5,183 bases of DNA from Dialister sp. (lineage in GTDB: Bacteria > Bacillota > Negativicutes > Veillonellales > Dialisteraceae): NCBI GenBank assembly GCA_022722495.1, contig JAIJLI010000178.1, positions 1 through 5,183 on the forward strand, read 5' to 3'. Position numbers and translations under genes: made by a program. The notes beneath the pieces are model-generated. The model was not told the DNA's origin. It was given only the letters and a program-made list of their open reading frames with translations, and searched no databases. This document shows, in pieces, positions 1 through 5,183 of this stretch (the stretch's first letter is position 1; every line of letters begins with the position of its first letter).

Positions 1-61
1 CATCAAGGAGATCTATGGCTCCGTGGAAGAAGTCGAGGTACTGAGGAGGGCTAGTAAATGA
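1..61 (+). CDS. MrpC/NuoK-type antiporter subunit, C-terminal end (partial)
   Basis: Only the last 19 codons are visible (reading frame from base 2), ending IKEIYGSVEEVEVLRRASK and a TGA at 59-61. The stop overlaps the next start in an ATGA arrangement, the same junction style used at the next two boundaries, which supports this frame as real coding sequence. The acidic-then-basic tail (YGS, two or three acidic residues, LRR) resembles the cytoplasmic C-terminus of MrpC proteins, where a segment like YKE..TDDLDQLRG follows the last of three membrane helices. MrpC usually lies directly before MrpD, as here. The identification rests on position and a short tail only. The fragment has no membrane segment of its own, and another small subunit remains possible. 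Confidence 0.55.
   Translation, partial: IKEIYGSVEEVEVLRRASK
43..50 (+). promoter_or_regulatory. Ribosome binding site for the first antiporter subunit
   Basis: GAGGAGGG lies 7 bases before the ATG at 58. It matches the Shine-Dalgarno consensus well and sits inside the end of the upstream gene. It fixes the start at 58. Confidence 0.8.
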
Positions 62-1551
62 CACAGCACGCTCCCGTATTTATCGTACTCCTGCCGCTGA
101 CCGGCTCGCTTCTCTGCATGCTTTTCTCCCGCATCAGCCGCAATCTGGGCTCCTACATCGTGATGGCTTCCATCGCGGGCGCCTTTGCGAGTGCCTGCCT
201 GGTATTACAGCATGTGCTTGAAAATGGCGGAGCGACCTGGCACTACATGATGGGCGGCTGGATCCCGCCGATCGGCATCGAATTTGCGCTGGACCCGTTG
301 AACAGCATCCTTGCGGTGCTGGTCACCTTTATTTCCATGCTCGTCTCTCTCTACAGCCGGCCTTTTGTGAAAGAGGAGGACTGGCTCCATGTAGGCGGCT
401 ACTATACGCTCTTCGGTCTTCTGACGGTCGGCCTTTCCGGCATGATCATCACCGGCGACGTATTCAACCTCTATGTGTATCTGGAGATCATGTCGCTTTC
501 CGGCTATGCGCTGATCGCGCTGGGCGGGCGGAAATCCATGCTGGCGGCCTTCCGCTACCTCCTCATCGGGACCATCGGCGCGTCCCTCTACCTGCTGGGT
601 GTCGGCTATCTCTATGCGATGACCGGTACGCTCAATATGGCAGACCTCGCGCAGCTCATCATCCCGCATCTGCATTCGCCGCTCTTTGCCATGGCAGTCG
701 CCTGCTTTTTGATCGGCTTCGGCATCAAGATGGCACTTTTCCCGCTGCATGGCTGGCAGCCGGATGCTTACACCTACGCACATCCGGGCGCAGCCGCTTT
801 CATCGCAGGCCTCATGAGCAAGGCACCGGCGTATGCACTCATCCGTTTTATTTACTACATTTTCCAGGTCGATAATCCGGTCGTGGAAAGTGCGCTGAAT
901 GTGCTGGGGATCTTAGGCGTATGCGGTATCCTGATCGGCTCTGTCATGGCGATGGCGCAGTACGACTTCCGCCGCATGCTTGCGTATTCCTCGGTCGCAC
1001 AGATTGGCTACATCGCCATTGGTCTGGCGATGGGCAATATGTACGGCTTCATCGGTGCCGTGATGCACATCATCAACCACGCCTTCATGAAGAGCTCGCT
1101 CTTCCTCGTCATCGGCGGGATCCAGTACCGCTTTGGCGAAGTGAATCTGTACCGCTTGGGCGGCCTCAATAAGAAGATGGCTATCAGCTCCATCACCGTG
1201 GCGCTGGCAGCGCTTTCCATGATCGGGCTGCCGCCGACCTGCGGCTTCTTCAGCAAGTGGTATCTCATGCTGGGGGCTTACACCGGCGGAGAGTATTTCT
1301 ATATCTTCGTACTGGTGATCAGCTCGCTTCTCAATGCGATCTACTTCTTCCGCATCATTGAGCAGATGTTCGTCCAGCGGGAAGCCTCTCTGACAGAGGT
1401 GCATCCGCATAAGGGTAAGCTGGGGCTGCCGCTGCCGATGGTCATCCCGATCCTCATCATGGGCATCATGATCATCGCACTGGGCTTTGGCAATGCGACC
1501 ATCGTGACTGATGTGATTAAACTGGGACTGCCGGGGGTGTTTCTGAGATGA
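58..1551 (+). CDS. mrpD: MrpD/NuoN-type proton/cation antiporter subunit D
   Basis: A 497-residue polytopic membrane protein, the normal length for MrpD, with about 14 hydrophobic segments between residues 6 and 480. It belongs to the Proton_antipo_M family shared by Mrp Na+/H+ antiporters and complex I. The residues that line the half-channels in this family are present: Glu143 in TM5 (YLEIMSLSGYAL), Lys224 in broken TM7 followed by PLHGWQPDAY (His231), Lys255 in TM8 (MSKAPAYALIR), His337, His341 and Lys345 in the TM10/11 region (HIINHAFMKSS), and Lys400 in TM12 (GFFSKWYL). The N-terminal GGW.PPIGI.F..DPLN stretch is typical of MrpD. By family it should exchange Na+ or K+ for H+, or pump H+ as part of a larger complex in the cytoplasmic membrane. 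ATG 58 is supported by GAGGAGGG and by the 4-base overlap with the upstream gene. NuoN or hydrogenase-linked MbhH-type paralogues are the main alternatives. Confidence 0.9.
   Translation: MTQHAPVFIVLLPLTGSLLCMLFSRISRNLGSYIVMASIAGAFASACLVLQHVLENGGATWHYMMGGWIPPIGIEFALDPLNSILAVLVTFISMLVSLYSRPFVKEEDWLHVGGYYTLFGLLTVGLSGMIITGDVFNLYVYLEIMSLSGYALIALGGRKSMLAAFRYLLIGTIGASLYLLGVGYLYAMTGTLNMADLAQLIIPHLHSPLFAMAVACFLIGFGIKMALFPLHGWQPDAYTYAHPGAAAFIAGLMSKAPAYALIRFIYYIFQVDNPVVESALNVLGILGVCGILIGSVMAMAQYDFRRMLAYSSVAQIGYIAIGLAMGNMYGFIGAVMHIINHAFMKSSLFLVIGGIQYRFGEVNLYRLGGLNKKMAISSITVALAALSMIGLPPTCGFFSKWYLMLGAYTGGEYFYIFVLVISSLLNAIYFFRIIEQMFVQREASLTEVHPHKGKLGLPLPMVIPILIMGIMIIALGFGNATIVTDVIKLGLPGVFLR
1533..1539 (+). 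promoter_or_regulatory. G-rich (wobble) ribosome binding site for the second antiporter subunit
   Basis: GGGGGTG lies 8 bases before the ATG at 1548. It differs from the consensus GGAGGTG only by G for A, so it can still pair with the 16S anti-Shine-Dalgarno through one G-U pair. With the ATGA overlap, translation here is probably coupled to the gene before it. Confidence 0.5.
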
Positions 1552-3056
1552 CGATCATAGACTGCAGACCATTTCTGGCGGTAGGCGTTTCCTTCTTCGC
1601 TGCGATCCTGATCGCATTCAGCAGAAAATGGCCCAATGTACGTGAGGCATGGAGCGCCATCGCTTCCGTGATCATGTTTGGCATCATCCTTTCCATGGTG
1701 CCGGGGGTCCTGGATGGCAATCAGTACGAGTGGACCCTCTGCCGCATCACCGATACCCTGGGGCTCACGCTGAAGACGGATCCGGCGGGCATGATCTTTG
1801 CGACGCTGGCCTCCATGCTCTGGGTACCGATGAACTTTTACTCCATCGGCTACATGCGATGCAACAATGAAAAAGAACAGACCGGCTACTTCGCGGCCTT
1901 CGCGGTCTGCCTCTCTGCGGTCATGGGCATCGCCATGGCGTCGAACCTCATCACCTTCTTTATTTTCTACGAACTTTTGACCCTTGCGAGCTACCCTCTG
2001 GTGCTTCATAAGAGAAATGCAGAAGCACTCTCTGCGAGCCGCAAATACCTCATTTATACACTGATCTCCGGTCAGCTCTTCCTCGCCGGCATCATCGCCG
2101 TCTACTGCATCGCAGGGACTGTCGACTTCAAGCCGGGTGGCTTCCTCACCCCGGACATGGCTCCGAAGTGGGTGCTCCAGTTCATCTTCATCCTGATGAT
2201 CATGGCAGGCTCCGTCAAGGCGGCTGTCATGCCGCTGCACGGCTGGCTGCCGGCAGCCATGATCGCGCCGACTCCGGTCTCCGCCCTGCTGCATGCGGTG
2301 GCTGTCGTCAAGACCGGCGTTTTCGCCGTCCTCCGTGTCATCGGATTTGTTTTCGGACCGCAGCTCCTCTCCCAGATCGGCGTCGTGGACGTCCTGGCAT
2401 GGTTCGCGGCCGGCAGTATCATTATCTCCTCCCTCATCGCCATGAGGCAGGATCACCTGAAACGACGTCTGGCTTTCTCGACAGTCGGCCAGCTCTCCTA
2501 CATCGTGCTAGGTGCGGCTCTGCTCTCGCCGCTGTCCATCAAGGGCGCGTACCTGCACTTGGTCGCCCACGCGGTCATGAAGATCACGCTCTTCATGTGC
2601 GCCGGCCTCATCATTGCACGAACGCACCGCAATAACATCAGCGAGCTCTATGGCATCGGGAAGAAGCTCCCGGTCACCATGGCCTGCTTCACCATCGCTT
2701 CTCTGGGAATCGCAGGCACACCATTCCTGGTCGGCTTCGTCAGTAAGTGGAACCTCGCTCTCGGCGCGCTGCAGGCGGGGAAACCTCTCTACATCCTGAT
2801 CTGGGTCGCCAGTGCGCTCCTCGCAGCGGCTTACCTGATGCCGGTCGTCCGCATGGCTTACTTCCGGCATGACCCGCAGGAAAAATTCCGTAAGTACGGG
2901 GCATTCAGCTATTCCATGCTGATCCCGATCTGCATCACGACAGCGCTTGCCGTCATCCTTGGCGTACTGCCGGATGTATATCCGCATTTCTATGATCTGG
3001 CCGATATGGCCGCAAGTGGCATCTGTGCCGGATGGAACGGGGGGTGGCTGAAATGA
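1548..3056 (+). CDS. NuoL/MrpA-D-type proton-conducting antiporter-like subunit
   Basis: A 502-residue polytopic membrane protein of the Proton_antipo_M family and a paralogue of the gene before it. Its TM7-8 segment, PLHGWLPAAM then APTPVSALLHAVAVVKTGVF, is the NuoL/MrpA style of motif, unlike its neighbour. All expected charged residues are present: Glu142 (FYELLTLASYP), Lys224, His231, His249, Lys255, Asp302 with Lys305-Arg307, His337, His341, Lys345 and Lys400 (FVSKWNL). It lacks the long C-terminal part of true MrpA (about 800 aa, with an MrpB-like end), so it is a stand-alone antiporter module rather than a full MrpA. It starts with ATG in an ATGA overlap with the preceding stop, giving the normal N-terminus MTIIDCRPFL. 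The likely role is a second proton or cation channel in the same membrane complex. The family is certain; the exact subunit name is not, so no symbol is given. Confidence 0.9.
   Translation: MTIIDCRPFLAVGVSFFAAILIAFSRKWPNVREAWSAIASVIMFGIILSMVPGVLDGNQYEWTLCRITDTLGLTLKTDPAGMIFATLASMLWVPMNFYSIGYMRCNNEKEQTGYFAAFAVCLSAVMGIAMASNLITFFIFYELLTLASYPLVLHKRNAEALSASRKYLIYTLISGQLFLAGIIAVYCIAGTVDFKPGGFLTPDMAPKWVLQFIFILMIMAGSVKAAVMPLHGWLPAAMIAPTPVSALLHAVAVVKTGVFAVLRVIGFVFGPQLLSQIGVVDVLAWFAAGSIIISSLIAMRQDHLKRRLAFSTVGQLSYIVLGAALLSPLSIKGAYLHLVAHAVMKITLFMCAGLIIARTHRNNISELYGIGKKLPVTMACFTIASLGIAGTPFLVGFVSKWNLALGALQAGKPLYILIWVASALLAAAYLMPVVRMAYFRHDPQEKFRKYGAFSYSMLIPICITTALAVILGVLPDVYPHFYDLADMAASGICAGWNGGWLK
3039..3047 (+). 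promoter_or_regulatory. G-rich ribosome binding site deciding the start of the small gene
   Basis: GGGGGGTGG contains GGGGGTG at 3040-3046, which pairs with the anti-Shine-Dalgarno through one G-U pair. It lies 6 bases before ATG 3053 and downstream of the other candidate, ATG 3032, so it favours 3053. The same G-for-A variant is used at 1533-1539. Confidence 0.5.
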
Positions 3057-3292
3057 CGAAGAAAAGAATTTATATCCTGGCCGCTGTCATTCTGCTCGTC
3101 TCCTGCGCGGCTGAGATCGCAGGCATACACCTGCACAGCCCATCATGGTGGCCGTTGCCCTTCGGTTATGATATTTTCTTTGGGTTTGTGTCGGGATGGA
3201 TCCTGATCATCCTCGCCAAGCTCATCATGGCGCCGCTCCTGCAGCGCCATGAGAACTACTATACACGCGGAGGAGGTGGTCACATTGAGTAA
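3053..3292 (+). CDS. Small two-helix membrane protein between antiporter subunits
   Basis: A 79-residue protein with two hydrophobic stretches, about residues 6-24 and 40-60, a basic N-terminus (MTKKR) and a hydrophilic tail (LLQRHENYYTRGGGGHIE). ATG 3053 is chosen because it forms the ATGA overlap used at the other junctions and follows the G-rich site at 3039-3047. ATG 3032 would add seven residues and deepen the overlap. The segment WWPLPFGYDIFFGF, followed by ILAK and R.ENYY, resembles an uncharacterised small protein that I recall lying beside MrpD-type genes in various anaerobes. I know of no assigned function; its position suggests an accessory or assembly subunit of the complex. LVSC at residues 15-18 also fits a lipobox, so the first helix could instead be a lipoprotein signal. 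The glycine run at the C-terminus is encoded by the ribosome binding site of the next gene. Confidence 0.75.
   Translation: MTKKRIYILAAVILLVSCAAEIAGIHLHSPSWWPLPFGYDIFFGFVSGWILIILAKLIMAPLLQRHENYYTRGGGGHIE
3271..3278 (+). promoter_or_regulatory. Strong ribosome binding site selecting a TTG start
   Basis: AGGAGGTG is a perfect extended Shine-Dalgarno, the best in the window. It lies 6 bases before TTG 3285, inside the end of the small gene. The in-frame ATG 3249 has no purine-rich site in front of it, and GTG 3276 lies within the binding site itself, so this element fixes TTG 3285 as the start of the last gene. Confidence 0.85.
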
Positions 3293-5030
3293 TGCATGGC
3301 ATCCCGGCATCATCCTCATTCTCGTCGGACTCATTGCGGTCATTGTACCGAAAGCGCTTCGGAGAGTGGTCCTTGCCATCGGCCCCTTTGCCGCCCTTGC
3401 TGCCGCGCTCACCATGCCGATGGGCACAGACCTCTCCATGGAATTCTTTGGCACCGGCTATATCCTAGACTACTTCCATGTGGACGGCTTAAGCTATGTT
3501 TTCTGCATGATCTTTGCTCTGATGGCCTGCATCGGCGGGATCTACTCCTGCCACAATGACAGCCGCATCGAAGCCTTCGCCTCCATGGCCTACGCCGGAT
3601 GTGCGCTTGGCGTCACTCTTGCCAAGGACTGGATGACCTTCATCGCCTTCTGGGAAGGCCTTGCGGTGACATCCCTCTTCCTCATCTGGTGCCACCACAC
3701 CCCGGCCTCGCGCCGCGCAGGCTACCGCTACCTCATGGTCCACATGCTGGGCGGAAACCTTCTACTCTATGGCATCTTCCTCGAGGTCGGTGCTGGAAAC
3801 GGTCTCGTCATGAACCTCTCAGCGGGCGCACACAATCTGCCCTTCTGGGCGATCCTCATCGGCATCGCCGTGAATGCGGCCATCCCTCCGGTGAATGCAT
3901 GGCTGGTCGATGCGTATCCAGAAGGCACCATCACCGGCTCCGTTTTCCTTTCCTCATTCACCACGAAGGTCGCCGTCTATGCGCTCATCCGCATCTTTGC
4001 AGGGACCGACTTCCTCATGGCTGCCGGCTGCTTCATGGCGCTCTATGGGGCGCTTTATGCGATCATGGAAAATGATATGCGCCGCCTTCTCGGCTACCAT
4101 ATCATCAGTCAGGTCGGTTTCATGGTCGCCGGTGTCGGCGTCGGCACGGCGATGGCACTGAACGGCGCAGCGGCGCATGCCTTCTCGCATATCCTCTATA
4201 AGTCGCTCCTCTTTATGTGCGCGGGCGCGATCATCTATGCGACAGGCATCCGCAAGATCAATCAGCTCTCCGGCATGGCAAAGAGAATGCCATTCGTCGC
4301 TCTCTGCTTCTTCGTCGCTGCCTTCTCCATTTCCGGCGTACCGTTTTTCAATGGCTTCATCAGTAAGACCATCACCATCGCGGCCGCGGCAGAAGCCGGC
4401 TATGACTGGGTCTACACACTGCTTGAGCTTGCCAGCGTCGGTACTTTTTTATCCATCACACTGAAGATGGGCTACTTCATTTTCCTTCGGAAAGAGGGAA
4501 AAGACATTGTCATGAAGCACAAGCTCCCGAAGAATATGTACGTCGCGATGGGCCTTGGCGCCTGCCTCTGCTTCCTCTACGGCGTATATCCGGATCTGCT
4601 TTACCGCTTCCTGCCATTCGGCACCATCACCTACGAGCCTTTCACGGCAGCCCACCTCCTGTCTTATGTAGAGATCCTTGTCGTCACCATGGTGCCGTTC
4701 ATGATGTTCCTTCCGCGGATGGAGCCGCACACCGCCCTCAGCCTCGATACCGACTGGTTCTACAGAAAGCCCTTCGCGGCGATCATGAACTTCGTGAGCG
4801 GACTCATGTGCGCACTCTGCAAAGGCCTTGGCGATGCCTGGGGCATTGCAAATGATAAATTCATGGATCTCACGAGCAATCCGATGGACTTCCTGGATGC
4901 ACGTCCTTTCCGGAAACGCACGCATTACAATCCGGAAAACTACCGTACCTCCATCGCTGATCCGATGATGATCATCCTGACGGTCCTCGTCAGCTGTGCA
5001 GCGTATTTCATCACGTCGCTCAGATTTTAA
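3285..5030 (+). CDS. Third MrpD/NuoM-like antiporter subunit with altered TM7 and C-terminal extension
   Basis: A 581-residue polytopic Proton_antipo_M protein from TTG 3285 (MSNAWHPGIILIL). Starting at ATG 3249 would add 12 hydrophilic residues without a binding site. Retained residues are Glu124 in TM5 (FWEGLAV), Lys228 in TM8 (TTKVAVYALIR), Asp264 with Arg266-267, His298, His302 and Lys306 (HAFSHILYKS), and Lys361 in TM12 (GFISKTI). The TM7 Lys and downstream His are replaced by Asn197 and Asn204 (VNAAIPPVNAWLVDAYPEGT). I recall a VNAA-type TM7 from related Mrp-like proteins, so the Lys loss may be a subfamily trait. After the 14-helix core (to about residue 477) comes about 100 residues containing LDTDWFYR (487-494), a likely amphipathic stretch and a final hydrophobic helix (about 558-578). 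It overlaps the small gene by 8 bases. It is probably a third antiporter-like subunit of the same complex, possibly with changed or structural function. Confidence 0.88.
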   Translation: MSNAWHPGIILILVGLIAVIVPKALRRVVLAIGPFAALAAALTMPMGTDLSMEFFGTGYILDYFHVDGLSYVFCMIFALMACIGGIYSCHNDSRIEAFASMAYAGCALGVTLAKDWMTFIAFWEGLAVTSLFLIWCHHTPASRRAGYRYLMVHMLGGNLLLYGIFLEVGAGNGLVMNLSAGAHNLPFWAILIGIAVNAAIPPVNAWLVDAYPEGTITGSVFLSSFTTKVAVYALIRIFAGTDFLMAAGCFMALYGALYAIMENDMRRLLGYHIISQVGFMVAGVGVGTAMALNGAAAHAFSHILYKSLLFMCAGAIIYATGIRKINQLSGMAKRMPFVALCFFVAAFSISGVPFFNGFISKTITIAAAAEAGYDWVYTLLELASVGTFLSITLKMGYFIFLRKEGKDIVMKHKLPKNMYVAMGLGACLCFLYGVYPDLLYRFLPFGTITYEPFTAAHLLSYVEILVVTMVPFMMFLPRMEPHTALSLDTDWFYRKPFAAIMNFVSGLMCALCKGLGDAWGIANDKFMDLTSNPMDFLDARPFRKRTHYNPENYRTSIADPMMIILTVLVSCAAYFITSLRF

Positions 5031-5064
5031 AAAGGAGCTCTTCCGAAAGGGAGAGCTCCTTTTT
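5029..5064 (+). terminator. Strong rho-independent terminator, potentially bidirectional
   Basis: Bases 5033-5044 pair with 5049-5060 as a 12-bp stem with one G-U pair (5042 with 5051), closed by a GAAA tetraloop (5045-5048). Bases 5029-5032 (A) can extend it against 5061-5064 (T). It ends in TTTTT on the + strand. The A-run at 5029-5033 gives an equal T-run on the - strand, so it could also stop a convergent transcript. The stem starts inside the TAA stop of the last antiporter gene, which marks the end of the operon. Confidence 0.93.
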
Positions 5065-5106
5065 GTTGGGATGGTTCAGGGGGCAATGCTATTAAGTTAA
5101 GGAAAT

Positions 5107-5183
5107 CGTTAGCTACGTAACGTCTTGCTTCCCCCTTCGGGGGAAGTGCCGAAGGCAATAGGGGCATGCTAGCGGTATAGCGT
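5107..5183. repeat. Structured intergenic repeat, apparently starting a second tandem unit
   Basis: Non-coding DNA after the terminator folds into a row of small hairpins. 5107-5111 pairs with 5118-5122 (CGTTA/TAACG). 5128-5135 pairs with 5139-5146 (CTTCCCCC/GGGGGAAG, triloop TTC, or a shorter stem with a UUCG loop). 5147-5150 pairs with 5154-5157 (TGCC/GGCA, loop GAA). 5168-5171 pairs with 5178-5181 (GCTA/TAGC). The first and last hairpins have the same geometry and are followed by GT, which suggests the unit restarts about 60 bases later and runs off the window. It resembles the palindromic extragenic repeats common in Bacillota genomes. No coding sequence is evident in it on either strand. 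Confidence 0.55.

Noticed and set aside
205..783. Open frame on the - strand (192 codons), and similar ones at 913-1410, 2508-2987 and 4449-4925
   Set aside because: All are antisense shadows of the antiporter genes, with the same charged, low-information composition and no plausible family.
2244..2259. Perfect 16-base palindrome (TGGCTGCCGGCAGCCA) inside the second large gene
   Set aside because: It encodes the conserved WLPAAM motif after TM7, so the codons explain it. No T-run or operator context surrounds it.
1341..2456. Long open frame on the - strand (371 codons) across the junction of the first two large genes
   Set aside because: It lies antisense to two clearly conserved membrane proteins. 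Its product is a run of Asp, His, Arg and Glu with no recognisable domain, as expected from reading hydrophobic GC-rich codons backwards.
2168..2635. Open frame on the + strand (155 codons) in another frame of the second large gene, and a similar one at 3599-4075
   Set aside because: Both are embedded in the conserved gene in a different frame, rich in Arg, His and Pro, with no family resemblance.
4379..4388. CGCGGCCGCG palindrome in the third large gene
   Set aside because: It is an alanine-rich codon run in GC-rich DNA, with no sign of function beyond coding.
5128..5157. Second terminator after the operon
   Set aside because: The CTTCCCCC hairpin is strong but no T-run follows on either strand, and the paired TGCC hairpin fits a palindromic repeat better.
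1..5183. CRISPR array, tRNA, rRNA or mobile element
   Set aside because: I saw no spaced direct repeats, cloverleaf, rRNA-like stretch, transposase or inverted terminal repeats. The window is almost entirely one coding strand.

Overview
The window holds the 3' end of what looks like a cation/proton antiporter (Mrp-like, complex-I-related) operon on the + strand. It comprises the tail of an MrpC/NuoK-type gene, three consecutive large antiporter-like membrane subunits of the NuoL/M/N-MrpA/D family (Proton_antipo_M), and a small two-helix membrane protein between the second and third. Nothing convincing is encoded on the - strand.

Layout: 1-61, C-terminal 19 codons of an upstream subunit. 58-1551, MrpD/NuoN-type subunit (497 aa). 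1548-3056, NuoL-type subunit (502 aa). 3053-3292, small membrane protein (79 aa). 3285-5030, third antiporter-like subunit (581 aa from a TTG start) with a long C-terminal extension. The genes are packed without gaps: the first three junctions are 4-base ATGA overlaps and the last is an 8-base overlap behind a strong Shine-Dalgarno, so the cluster is probably one translationally coupled transcript. It ends in a strong rho-independent terminator whose stem begins inside the last stop codon. The remaining 119 bases contain no gene but hold a structured intergenic repeat that seems to start again just before the window ends.

How the genes work together: the first two large subunits keep every charged residue expected of a proton/cation-translocating half-channel (TM5 Glu, TM7 Lys, TM8 Lys, TM12 Lys). 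The third keeps the TM5 Glu, TM8 Lys and TM12 Lys, but has Asn in place of the TM7 Lys and of the nearby His. Three separate antiporter-like subunits next to an MrpC-like gene, with no long MrpA in view, is not the textbook Mrp layout (mrpABCDEFG). It resembles the variant Mrp-like modules of anaerobes, whose other subunits, and any redox module they couple to, would lie upstream of this window.

Organism: moderately GC-rich DNA, AGGAGG-type ribosome binding sites, a TTG start and the style of the intergenic repeat suggest an anaerobic Bacillota, perhaps a Negativicute. This is a weak inference. I see no sign of recent transfer: base and codon use look uniform by eye.
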